DNA from: Pseudisothecium myosuroides
Lineage: Eukaryota; Streptophyta; Bryopsida; Hypnales; Lembophyllaceae
Assembly (NCBI GenBank): GCA_951799445.1
Contig: OX637296.1
Coordinates: 496,001-560,000, forward strand
Direction of reading: 5' to 3'
Length of the DNA: 64,000 nucleotides
The notes under the pieces are model-generated. The model saw only the letters and a list, made by a program, of their open reading frames with translations, was not told the origin of the DNA and searched no databases. Below are positions 47,552 through 58,948 of this stretch, piece by piece (the first letter of the stretch is position 1; each line of letters starts with the position of its first letter). Position numbers and translations under genes: made by a program.

Positions 47552-48229
47552 AGCGTTCCAATTGATTTATGCCGTTTGTTTATTTGCCAGGTCTTTTTGT
47601 TCAATCGGTGGTCTAGTTGAAAAAGAGGCAGGAATACTGATTTAGCTGCTTGGTCCTGCTTTGCAGACATTGATTGCGGACTTCAATTCAGCGCTTTAGA
47701 AGAAGATATTGCTTCAGGTACGAGCACCAAGAACTCAGCTGCTATTATTTCCATGGGTTCATTTTTGTTAATTCTTTTGCTTTTTGTTCTGGAGAGTCGT
47801 CTCAAGGTAGATATTCGGTTTTGCCTTTACTACCGCGATACATGCAGGTTAAGCTTCTAGACGTTGTCCTGCCATGATCTCTCAAAAATTCTGCTTTGCG
47901 GGTAGATGACTCTCATCTGCAATGACGGGGTTGTTGAATAACAAGGTCACATGTACCTCTTTGAACGCTACGTGTGTTTTTACTCCGACATCTTCGACTA
48001 TGAATAGAAGGTACTCCCTAGGATGTCGATCCTTGCTGATTTTTCTATGATTCAATGTTTTGCTTCTAAAGTGGAAACCTGCTGTAAGTGCCTCCGTTAA
48101 GTTGAAATTCGACACCACAGCAAGCTTGCGGAATTCCTTTTTATATTTGAGTCAAGGTTTTCTTTGAAATTAGTCTGTTTCAAAATCTTTTTGACAGCTA
48201 TTAATCTTGGGGAAGATCATCTCTATGGG
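47552..48229. other. Intron-like sequence in the GDSL locus
   Basis: No clear exon. A short piece near 47668-47700 (TLIADFNSAL) faintly resembles a GDSL block, but I do not count it. Confidence 0.3.
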
Positions 48230-49010
48230 TCCCTGAAATGGTCTAATTTTACTGGAATCCTTGAACTCCCCTAAACCCTTAATCTATTGAGGGTCATAAA
48301 CTCCCTCCAAACCCTTAATGAAACAGGGTTCTAAACTCCTTGTGAACCCTCAATCAATCAGGGTTTGGGTTTGCCCCAAACCCTTAACCTATCAGGGTTC
48401 TAAAGCCCCCCCTAAATCTTGCTTCCATCAGGGTTTTTAAACTTCTTGAACCCTACTTGTATCAGGGTTTTACACTCCCTCCAAACCCTTAATCTAACAG
48501 GGTTTAGGATTCCCTCCAAACCATTGTTTAGCCAGGGTTTTAGACTCCCTCCAAACCCTTAATCTAATAGGGTTTTAGACTCCCACTAACCCTTGCTTCT
48601 AATCAGGGTTGTTAGAGACCTCTGAGCCCTAATTCTATCAGGGTTTTAGATTCCCCTGAATCCTTCAAATGTCAAGGCTTCTAGACCCCTAAACCCTGGG
48701 TTTATGAGAGTTTTGAATCCCCCAAACCCTGGGTTTATGAGAGTTTTGAATCCCCCAAATCCTTAATCTATCAGGGTTTTAGACTCCCACTAACCCTTGC
48801 TTCTAATCAGGGTTATAAGAGACCCCTGAACCCTGGTTCTATTAGGGTTTTATATTCCCCTAAACCCTTCAAATGTTAGGGCTTCTATACCCTTAAACCC
48901 TAGGTTTAGGAGGGTTTTAAAATTCCCTGAAACTTGGGTCTATCAGGGTTTTAGATTCCAGGAACCCTGAATTTAGCTTGGGTTTTAGCTTGGGTTTTAG
49001 AATATATCAG
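48230..49010. repeat. Telomere-box minisatellite, array 1, ~36-bp unit
   Basis: About 20 degenerate units of the type CAGGGTTTTAGACTCCCTCC followed by AAACCCTTAATCTAT. Each unit holds the telomere box in both orientations (AGGGTTT and AAACCCT), so neighbouring boxes form imperfect palindromes. The order and divergence of units differ from a simple interstitial telomere. Confidence 0.85.
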
Positions 49011-49189
49011 GATTTAGAAATGTACTTGAGGGAAGTCAATAGTGGTCTTGTGATCATCTGTGTGTTCTATATCCAAGGTTTGCGAGAGTGAGTGATTCGA
49101 GGAAATGAGTGTCTGGACGCTCTTTCGCCACTGCCCCTGTTTGTTTGCACTTGGCTTCACTTGATTACATTTCTTAAAATGAGACTGCA

Positions 49190-49450
49190 GTTTCTATTTG
49201 TTAAAGGGTTTGGCGTTGACGAGCGATGATGACATATTTGCAGTGAGCTTCAGCGTGTGAGAGAGCGAGAGAGACATTGCGGGGACTGTCGATGTACTTT
49301 GGGATGGGGGATTTTTCTCGATTCAGCAAAGTACTTGCAACTATTCTGGATGCGGGACTTGGTGACTTTGAGACGGTGTTGAAGGTGAGTATCTCTCCAA
49401 TGCGTGCACTCCTGACTGGAGTGTGTGCGCGTGTGTGTAATGGATGTTGT
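49190..49450 (+). repeat. Segmental duplication flank, copy 1 (partner at 55005-55260)
   Basis: Resembles 55005-55260 over about 250 bp. Shared phrases include TTTGTTAAAGG, ATTCAGCAAA, GATGC(G/A)GGACTTGGTG and TTGAAGGTGA. It begins about 180 bp after array 1, whereas its partner directly follows array 2. The piece 49292-49386 could be an old exon (DAGLGDFETVLK before a GTGAGT donor). Confidence 0.8.
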
Positions 49451-51329
49451 GTTTGTGAATTGCGCACGTTGTCCAAAGTCGAATTTTTTTATTGGCCTCT
49501 ACTCGGGTGAGATACTTTTGAGGTTGAGATTGTACTTAATTTGTAGCGCTGAACAATCATTGGGAGATTTGATGCTGTGTGAGAGTTTCCAACATTTCCT
49601 GTCTTTTCTAAATAGCACTTGTGAATCTTGGTCTAGTTTGGTTTACTAAACGTGGCTCTAAATCGGAGATGCTGAAGTATATTTAGAAATTAGATTATTG
49701 TAATTCCTGCGATGTCTCCTATTGGAGACCGAAAAAGAACCCCAGGAAGCCTCTTTCGTCAGTTTTCTTGACATAATCACCTTCAATTGCTAATTCGCAA
49801 CACAGTAAGACGTTGGTAATACGAAAACAAGAACTCTTGCCTAGCTAGATATCGTCTGTATGCCACCTGTCTCTTTTTGTCGTGTGGATTCCAAATCGAA
49901 AGTCTGATTCATTTCACTTTAATTTAGGATTAAATTTAAGTGCCACTCTGACTGGACGCCGTGATTCACAGGTCAAAATCTACTTACTGTCACGAGTCGC
50001 AGCAATTTTGTGTATAGAAGAACAAGTAATGAACAACATCCTTTGGTTCCTTATATTCATTTCTTGTTTGTTGAATTGATCCTTTGTTGTCTAGAGGTTG
50101 TCAGATTTAGATCTTGTAGTGCCGGCAGCTACTGTGCTCCGATACGATCACAGGGGCATTTCCAATTGTCGCAATTTCAAGATTCTCGTATTAAGTTTCA
50201 TGTTGGTTGTGTGTGGCAGCTGCATAGTTTTAGAAATGTCACAGCAGATGACTGACATAGCTTATGCTGACTATTTTCAATTACAGATATATATTCCGAG
50301 ACCTTTTTAGTATTGGTATCGCAAAGTGTTTAAAGCTCTCTTCTAAGAAAGTTTAAATGGCATGGCTGGCCAAACAGAATGGCCAATTTCCAAGATGCTC
50401 AAATGCAGCTTGATGTGTGTCAAATATCATGTCCGTTGGTGTTGACTGGACTAAAGTTGTGTTTGATTTTCTGGTCGATGCAGGTGAGATGGGATGTGGA
50501 GCGCTTGTATGGGGATGATCGATGCCATTGTTTTGTGTGAATGTCCGTTGATGTTACCTTTCCAAGAAGACCATACGGAAGAGTAAGTGCTGTTTGTTTT
50601 AACCTTTATCATTATGCTGACATGCATGTTGTCACTTGATTCACATGCATGCATGTTTTGCTAACTTGATTCCCAAATCTGACGTGGACATCAAATTTGG
50701 ATATTTATCTAAAATATCATATTAAGCTCTTCTGGACTTGTCCAACTTCCCAGTTTGGAGTAGTTGGGGAATGATATCTGTGAGTTTTTTCTGATCAATG
50801 TATATGCCGTCGATTCAAGATTCATATTTGTTGTAATGCAAATTCTGCAGGCAAATAGATCAGGGAACTGTAGATGAATGTAAGGAGGCACAGACCTCAT
50901 GGATTACCCTGGTATGTAATAACATCACATGCTTCGTAGAATTTCTTGGTGGGACACATACCTCTGGAATCCATTTCAACTTTGGTACGCTTCCATCCTT
51001 GTTCTATGATCAAAATTCATCAGGCAAAAGCCATTTTTGCATGAAATGAAGTGGTCAGCAGTCAAAGATGAAGATGGGATTGTGCTTGCAAAATCAATTA
51101 CAGGTATTTCTATTTTCTGTTCTGTTCCTGTAGTCATTTCATTTTCTGTCCTGCTCCTGTATCCCCGAATTGTGGGATAGTCACTTCATTTTCTTTTGAG
51201 ACTTATGGAAGAGGGCACTCAAAGACCTGACAAATTGAACATGACATCGTCAATTGTAACACTAATAATTTTAAACTGAGAATTTGTGTGTAACTCTCAA
51301 CCAAATTGACCAGTGATCAGATTCTGCAG
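49451..51329. other. GDSL intron 3 region with unassigned scraps
   Basis: Short exon-like pieces with splice sites occur near 50852-50912 (QIDQGTVDECKEAQTSWITL) and 51024-51102 (KPFLHEMKWSAVKDEDG). I cannot assign them, and they are not GDSL blocks. Confidence 0.3.
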
Positions 51330-52010
51330 ATGTTAGGGTCGACAACAGGACAAGAATTCCTCCTACAGCACGCCATTTACACGATCACCATGGGCTCCAA
51401 TGATTAACTCAACAACTTCTTGATCGATGGATCTCCATCTCCGATGCTCTTCACCCCGAAGCAGTTTGAAGACGCGCTCATCAGCACTTATCGCCAGCAG
51501 ATGACGGTACATACATGACCAATAGGAACTAGAAAAAGGTACATCATTCTTGTCCTTTGGTCACAACAATGTTTGAAGATGCAATTTTGCCTTGCTCTTA
51601 TGGGATGAAAAATGCATTGAATTGAGAGCCTGTTTTTGCAAATGAGAGGTGTAAGAGTTCGCTTCAAGCTAGTGTGATTGAAATTATACTATGGTGTCAA
51701 TTGGATTTTTGATTCTTGCTTGCACACTACAGTTCAGAATTCTCTCCCAAATTTTTGCTTCAGTGACTCTCCCTAACACACAGATCAACATGATTTTCAG
51801 GCTCTTGTGAATCTGGGAGCTTGAAAGTTTCTGCTCATGAATGTGGGGCCGCTAGGGTGCATCCCATATCGCATGACAATGACCGCAACGGAGAAAGGGC
51901 GTTGCGTCAAAGAAGACGACTAGCTCTTGTTGGGCTTCGACGATGCTCTCAAGTGGCTGGTGGATGAGCTCAATGGCATTCACGGTTCAGGAGCCATACT
52001 AATCATCTAC

Positions 52011-54139
52011 CAATTAAATTGAGCTGCCTTTGTTGCATTCACGCAACGGAACTTGACCTTGATATAAGAAGAGGTTAGCTTCCATGACCTTTTCTGGAAA
52101 CAAGTGATGGATCAAGAGTAGTGGGGTGCATTGTTTCTCCTACACAAAAAGTATCCAGTTGTGAAGTATTACTTTCTTTAAGGCAGGGACCGCTCATTGG
52201 TGTAACCATGTGACATTTTAATTTGTGAGCATTACTTACGTTGTTATTTGAAAGTTATGCAGGTTGAGAAGCATGCTTGAAGAAGGGCCTTAGCAAGATG
52301 ATTAGGGTCAACCATTCTCGACAAAGTTGGTAACTGCTTCGGATCGCGTGAAGGGATAGCTGTACATAAAATTTGAGAAGAATCCCTTATGTGAGACAGG
52401 TATATTGTGAGACAGGTTGTGGGAGATTTTTGAACCTGTTTTGGTTGCGGTGTGGATGCTTTTTTTTAATTAGGGCTTGTGCAAATTGTTGGAACGATTT
52501 GGTGTTGAGGGCTTTCGATCAATATAATTCTCTTACATTACAGTTGCATTCAAATTGCATGTGTGTTTTATTTAGTTGATGGTTTTAGGCATTTTGTCTA
52601 CTTATTGCGTGATGTTCACTGGTCAATTAGGTGCTGGAAGACCTTCAGATTAATCATGGTTCAAGCCTGATCTGCGGATATGTTTGCAGAGGAGATGTAT
52701 CCGCATCTGAATTTTCCTATGAACAGGTAGAGATTCATTTTGACTGGATGTTTATAAATTGCAGACTTGGGAAAGGGTGTGTCTTTGATTTTCAGACTGA
52801 AAGATTCTTCTGCTATACGCAAAGTCAACAATTTTTGAGAGTTCTGATGCGTGATAGAAGGTGAGTGCAATTACTGAAATTGTCATAATAAGCAACATGA
52901 TTGCACGGGTACAAGTCTGAAAATTTGAAAGATTTCTTTTTTTCTTTTTTTCCTTTTGTTGCTATGTAGCTTTGTGTGGTGGGGGGATTTTTTAATCGGT
53001 TTAGGATCTTCTTTCTGGCTTCATTACTGGCAACCTTATGGAGTTGTCATGTGCCTCCTTCATACTGATATTCTATAACATTTGTCAATGCTATTTCTTC
53101 AATTTACACCCTCGATGGCATCCCGTGATGTATTGCATCCTATCCAAGAGACGATGTCTCCTGTCTCTCTGTTTTTACCGTGGCAAGAAATGTTTTTGCA
53201 TCTTGCATGAATTTCTCACTAATTTGCCTCTTTTTTGCGTCCTTGGAGCATCCGGACAGATGGCAGGGCAGTGCGGCTATACGATTTGTGTGGAAGTCTG
53301 GAGATGTAGTGAACAACATGAAGCAACAAAATACCTCTTTGAGCTTGTAGACTGAGACCGGCGAAGCTGGGAGCATTTCACGACTGGAGATGGTGCTTGT
53401 CCTTCACAAATTCCATTATCTACTTTCTGCTCTAGGGACATGTGATTCTGCTGGTGGTCTTGAAATCATTCAAGTATCATACAAACTTCAAAAGACTGAC
53501 TTTCGAGAGCCAAAAATGAGTCATTGAGGAATTTGTTTAGCCTCTCATACTTCTTTGTTCTGATCAAGAAGATGCAGCAGCGGATAAAAAGTCCTTAAAT
53601 GCATGTGCGTGTCCGTCAGTGAATGAGTCTCCTGACTTATATGTGTTGAATTGTTGACAGGATTGGCAGCTAGAAGGTACAAATCTGGACATTGAGAACT
53701 TGTCAACATTTACAGCACAACATACAAGCCACGGGTTTTTCTACTCATTCTTCTCATCCATTTTATGCCAATTTCTGATAGGCATGATCTGATAGCTTAG
53801 TAGTTTACTTTCATTAAAATTGCGTGCATTTTGGCCCTGGCGTTTGGTTGGTCTTTAACTTTCAGTTTTTGACCTTGTAATGGCCGCACTTGTGACGTGT
53901 GAATAGAAAGGAGAGAAAAGCGGATTCGAGGTATGTAGCAACAGCTCTGTGAGTAGTTGACAAACTCGTTCAAGTAGCTTCTTTTTTGCAATAATCATTT
54001 GAATTTACAAAGAGGGATAGGTTTGGCTCATTCTTGAAGCTTAGATTCAGAGTTTCTACTTTTCAATCACAATGACTTGCTTTGTATGCAAGTAATGCTT
54101 GAAGATGTTGTTGCTGTTTGTTATAACGTCTTGGATAAA
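52011..54139. other. No gene recognised
   Basis: Possible exon remnants near 52632-52727 (VLEDLQINHGSSLICGYVCR before a GTAGAG donor) and 53258-53350. Neither is assignable. Confidence 0.3.
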
Positions 54140-54995
54140 CAGGGTTTAAGAGTCTTAGAAACCATGAAATCTTGGAGGGCTTAAGACTCCTAAAACCTTT
54201 GATCAACCAGGGTTATTGATTCCCCTAAACCCTGAAATTCAGTAGGTTTTTAAGCTCCCCTAATCCCTTAGGGCTATGAACTCCCCCCAAACCCTTAATG
54301 AAACAGGGTTTTACACTCCCCATGAACCCTTAATCAATCAATTTTTGAGGCAATGAAACAGGGTTTTTTACACTCCCCATGAACCCTTAAACAATCAGGG
54401 TTTGAGGCTGCCCTAAATCCTTACTCTATCAGGGTTTATACTCCCCCTAAACCCTGCTTCCATCAGGGTTTTTAGACTTCTTGAACCCTAGTTATATCAG
54501 GGTTTTAGACTCCCCCTAAACCCTTCAAATGCCAGGGTTTTTAGACTCCCCTAAACCTTGGGTTTATCAGGGTTTTGAAACTCCCCCAAACCCTTAATGA
54601 AACAGGGTTTAAAACCCCCCCTAAACCCTATTTCCATTAGGGTTTTTAGACTTCTTGAACCCCAATTATCTTAGGGTTCTAGACTCCCCTAAACCCTTCA
54701 AACCACAGGGTTTTTAGACTCTCCTAAACCTTGGGTTTATTAGGGTTTTGAAACTCCCCTTAAACCCTTAATGAAACAGGGTTTAAAAACCCTCATGAAC
54801 CCTTAGTCTATCAGGGTTTAACCCTTAATGAAACAGGGTTTAAGACCCCCTCTAAACCCTATTTCCATCAGGGTTTTTAGACTTCTTGAACCCTAGTTAT
54901 CTCAGGGTTTTAGACTCCCCTAAACCCCTCAAATGCCAGGGTTTTTAGACTCCCCTGAACCTTGGGTCTATTAGGGTTTCGAAACTCCTTGACCC
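54140..54995. repeat. Telomere-box minisatellite, array 2, ~36-bp unit
   Basis: Same family as array 1, with units alternating CAGGGTTTTTAGACT and CCCCTAAACCCTT phrases. A higher-order period occurs inside: the phrase TTAATGAAACAGGGTTT recurs at about 54295, 54592, 54768 and 54823. The duplicated flank at 55005-55260 follows directly. Confidence 0.85.
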
Positions 54996-55004
54996 TTTTG
55001 AAAA

Positions 55005-55260
55005 TGTGACTTGAGTTTTTGTTTGTTAAAGGATTTGGTGATGACGAGTGGAAATGATACATTTGCAATGGTTTTCAGTGTGTGACAGAGCTCAAAAGAC
55101 ATTATAGGGATTGTTAGAGTACTTTGGTTTGGGGGATTCTTTTGGATTCAGCAAAATGCAGGCAGCTATTATGGATGCAGGACTTGGTGTCTTTGAGACA
55201 GTGTTGAAGGTGAATATTCTCTCCAATGTGTGCACTTCCAATTGGATTGTGTGTGTGTAA
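55005..55260 (+). repeat. Segmental duplication flank, copy 2 (partner at 49190-49450)
   Basis: Diverged copy of 49190-49450. Its exon-like piece reads GDSFGFSKMQAAIMDAGLG. Array plus flank were duplicated together, about 5.9 kb apart. Confidence 0.8.
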
Positions 55261-56890
55261 TTAGGGTAATTAGAAATCAGAAATTAGCAATGCTGGGAAC
55301 TCATTGAAGGTGATATTTTGGAAGTTGTTTTTTGTATTCTTTTGTACACTTGGACACCTTTTAAATCCTAAATTTGGTGCAGATGTTTGCAAGTTTTGTA
55401 TTTTTTGGTCTCTAATCTTTATAACTAATGGTTCATTTGCTCTTCTTTTTGGTTCAGCAGATTCAATTCTTGGTAAATTTATTCATGTATTGGTAGTTGC
55501 AAACATGTAAGTCTCATGGAATTTCTACAAGCACAACTTAAAAATGTTTCACAACCATTTCTGGTAAGTTATAAGTATCCTTCTTTTCTTTTTTCAACAT
55601 GATTATTGTGTCAAAGTAAATGATTTAATTCAATTTGAGGTGTTTTGTTTTTTAGAATTATCATGAATCAAAATTGAAAAAAAAGGGTTTGTTGATATTT
55701 GATTTGGAATCCAGCTTGGATAGAATTCTAGTAGTAGTTGTCTTGAGCATTCAAGTAGTAGCTGTTTTGTGCATTTTTATTGTGAAACATCAAATTGGTT
55801 GATCACTTTGCTTGTTTTTTTGTGCAGATTCAGTTGCTGGTTGCATGCAAGTTCAGTCACGGCTTATTTCGACCCAAAGTTCAGTTGGTATATATTCCTG
55901 GATCTTTGCCTGTAAGTTTTATATTGCAATCAAGCTACTTGCTATTGTCTTGAGATTTTATTGATTTTGAAGTTGATGGTGTCTGTGCATTATACATGAC
56001 AAATGATGTCTGCATTATTGTAGTGGCTTTGTAATTCATGCATTCATGCATGCATTTCTTGCATTTCTTGCATTTCTAATTCATGCATTTCTTGTACAGC
56101 GATGCTTAAGAAGAAAGATAAACCGAAAAGGCCATTCATCGAGATGTTCTTTGATGAGATACATGTTTTCAATCTAGTTCTAGGAGCTTTGATTTTGTTC
56201 CCATATTTTTTCGTTTTTTTTGCAATCTCCTAAACTCTTTTTGTGAATTGATGCAATGTATGAATAGTTTTGCAGTAGACCTAGGTTTCATTATAACTCT
56301 CTATTGCATTGTTCTCTTATTCCACAATTCACTAGTGATCCTGTATATCTTTGCCATAGTTGAGCTGTCTATATTTCAATAGTAATGTTGCTACAAACTT
56401 TTGTAATTTTGATAAAACTTGTGTAATCTATAACAACATAGTTTAATGACGTGAATTGCTAGCACTTATCCTGTGATTACTGACTGATCATATAGTTTTG
56501 CAGATATTCAGTTTTAATGACAACAAGCCATCATTTTCTTTACAAAGTTAAGTATTGACACATATTAGTCCATAGATTCATTTCTACGCATTCAATTGGT
56601 TCTAGGATTCCTGTCTACTTTGATCTTGACCTTACACAAGTGTACAACATGATTTTTGCTTTTAACATTGTCTATTACCAATGTTTGAAATTCATTGTTT
56701 TGTTAAAAAAAAGTGATTTCAGCAAGGATTTAGAGCTTTAAAACCCTGATTAGGATTTCTACATAACATAGCATTTTCAAAAACGCTTTGGCTTTTTGGA
56801 ATCCTTGTGAGATTTCAGTCAACATTGATGTACAAACTTCATAACGAATCCCAACAGATAAAGACTTCAAAAAGCCTTGGGACGCCCCTG
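55261..56890. other. No gene recognised
   Basis: A/T-rich. One 43-codon frame at 56102-56233 starts MLKKKDKPKRPFIEMFFDE and ends in a hydrophobic stretch. It may be a chance ORF or an exon remnant. Confidence 0.3.
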
Positions 56891-56945
56891 TAACCCTAAA
56901 CCCTAAACCCTAAAACCCTAAACCCTAAACCCTAAACCCTAAACT
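56891..56945. repeat. Interstitial telomere repeat (CCCTAAA)n
   Basis: Seven near-perfect CCCTAAA units, one with an extra A. This is the plant telomere sequence in C-strand orientation, embedded between unique sequences. Confidence 0.95.
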
Positions 56946-57288
56946 CCAAACCCTACACCCGAAATCCCTTGTAATACGGTTCTTTTTGTCCTTCGATTGC
57001 GCAAAACCCTTGCTTCTTTTCAATACACTCTTTTTGCTCTTTCTATACCCTAAACCCTTCATTTCCTCCATTCAATACGCAAATTGTGCTCTCTGTACCC
57101 TAAACACGAATCAACCCTAAACCCACCAATCAACCCTACCAACTCCAAACCCTACACCCGAAATCCCTTGTAATACGGTTCTTTTTGTCCTTCGATTGCG
57201 CAAAACCCTTGCTTCTTTTCAATACACTCTTTTTGCTCTTTCTATACCCTAAACCCTTCAATTTCCTCCATTCAATACGCAAATTGTG
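56942..57288 (+). repeat. 199-bp tandem duplication, nearly identical copies
   Basis: AACTCCAAACCCTACACCCG begins at 56942 and again at 57141. About 147 bp match with one single-base insertion. The very low divergence marks a recent event next to the telomere tract. Confidence 0.95.
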
Positions 57289-58059
57289 GCTATTGTATTG
57301 CTGAATGGGTTGATTGTTGTGTTTGTCTTTTTTTCTCACACGTGACTGTATGTGTGGTTGTTTTTGTGTTTGTATTTCTGAAATTTTTTATTTTTTTAAA
57401 ACGCTAGATTTTATCTTTTATTTCCCCTAATTTTTTTATGTGGGTTGGATATAAAGTTTTTGGTTGTGGCGTCTTGCTGTGCCTTGATTTTCTTTGTTCG
57501 TCAACCATTTTTATCTTCTTTTTTCTGCCACCTCTTCTTGTTGTAATTATCTCGTCGGATTTTAGTTGCATGATGTTTTGTTGGTTCTTGTACTTCATGT
57601 TCTTTGTTTCTATGCTCATATTTTTATTTTCTAAAACCTTTCAATTAGCCTTGGATTCTTTAAACCAATGATCTTTATATTTCCTCTTAGATCCACTGTT
57701 ATATATTTTTTTTAATTTTATTGTTTTTTGTTGCCTTTGCGTTAGATGGATTTTTTTTGTTCTACTCTTTTTTTTTTGCTTATTGCTTGTCCTATAAGTT
57801 CCATTCCTCTTCATCACCATTCTTTTGTTTTGTCTTCTACCAACTTCACCACCTTCATGTCTTTCTCTTCTCTTCAATCTTCGTACATATACAATAAACT
57901 ATTTTCTGTCAAGTTTTTTCTTTCTTGAAAAAGAACATCTCAACTCCAATAATAATAAAACATGAATGAGAACAAAATAAACTGTATACTTCCACCTTTT
58001 GAAGTTTCTTGCATGATGTTTTTTTTGCACATTGGAGATTGTTGTTTGCTCTCTTGATG
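57289..58059. other. T-rich region, no gene seen
   Basis: Strongly T-rich on the plus strand. Open frames here are products of base composition. Confidence 0.4.
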
Positions 58060-58940
58060 CTAATATCCAGATATCCGAATATCCAGATATCTCTTGCTGC
58101 TCTTTCATTTCTCAATATCTCTTGTTGATTACATATTGATATATGTCGATATGAAGATATCTCTATATTGAAATATCTCATAATAGCAATGTCTTGTGTG
58201 CTCTTGGATCTGTTGCTATTGATATTGAGATATTTGAATATCAACATAGCTTTTGCTGGTCTTTGATATCTGATTAAATGTTGTTTGTGAAATCATGATA
58301 TCTCTTGCTGTATTTTATCTTCCAATATCCATTGTTGCTGATATCTCAATACGTTGAATTTGACATATCTAGATATCGATACATCTTCATACGTCAATAT
58401 TGACATATCAAGATATAGATACATATTGATATGCTGAAATCTCGATATCTCAATATTGACATCACTCAAAATCTCGATATGTAGAAATCTCAGCAAGAGA
58501 TATCCTCGATATGGATGTATCAAGATATCTTGAGATCTCAATGTTGACATATCCACATATTTTGCTGTATTGTGTTCTCTTGACATATATGGCATATTTA
58601 ACTACTTTTGGACTATTCAATGAATTTTGGACTTTACATCGGGAGATCTCTTAAAAAAATCATCAGGAGATCTCCCTTTGTTCCTATTGATCTCCTGATG
58701 TTTGTATAGATCTCCGGATGTTTTCTATTCATCTCTCAATGTTTTGCATAAAACTCTTGATGTTTTGAATTATCTCCTGATGACCATTTTTTTTTTCCTG
58801 ATGACCATTTAACTACTTTTGGACTATGGGCATATATCAAATCTCTTGATATATCTTGCTCAATATCTCTTCAGATGAGACAATATCACTGGAGCTCTCG
58901 ATATCTCTTGACATGAGACGATATCATTGGAGCTCCCGAT
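58060..58940. repeat. GATATC-rich degenerate repeat region, left block
   Basis: Dense GATATC, CAATATC and ATATCTC words with loose spacing. It is interrupted near 58620-58810 by a CTCCTGATG-type repeat. It forms the left flank of the CACTA insertion and is related to the more regular satellite at 61404-62395. Confidence 0.75.
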
Positions 58941-58948
58941 ATCTCTTT

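Larger units (their letters stand above)
45070..52010 (+). pseudogene. GDSL esterase/lipase, five dispersed exons, decayed
   Basis: GDSL lipases are secreted serine esterases. Fragments appear in family order. About 45070-45216 reads FWDSLVDAGNNN, then SLARANYGANDIDFPGGKAT; this is block I with the nucleophile Ser kept but Gly changed to Trp. About 47213-47340 reads LGIPFGPV, a 1-bp frameshift, then KGEAILQGVNCASGRAGIL. About 47477-47551 reads RIPMREQIN. 51330-51506 reads ITMGSND, a TAA in place of Tyr (51405-51407), then LNNFLIDGSPSPMLFTPKQF. 51801-52010 reads ALVNLGA, a TGA (51822), KFLLMNVGPLGCIPY, then a TAG (51921) before LLLGFDDALKWLVDELN. The locus has been stretched by insertions: a PfkB pseudogene in intron 1, and a telobox repeat array plus other sequence in intron 3. 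Confidence 0.8.

Noticed and set aside
56891..56945. True chromosome end
   Set aside because: Only about seven repeats, with unique sequence and a gene on the far side. It is an interstitial tract.
57438..57671. Membrane protein ORF rich in Phe and Leu
   Set aside because: It comes from a T-rich stretch. The composition alone gives hydrophobic codons, and no splice or family signal supports it.
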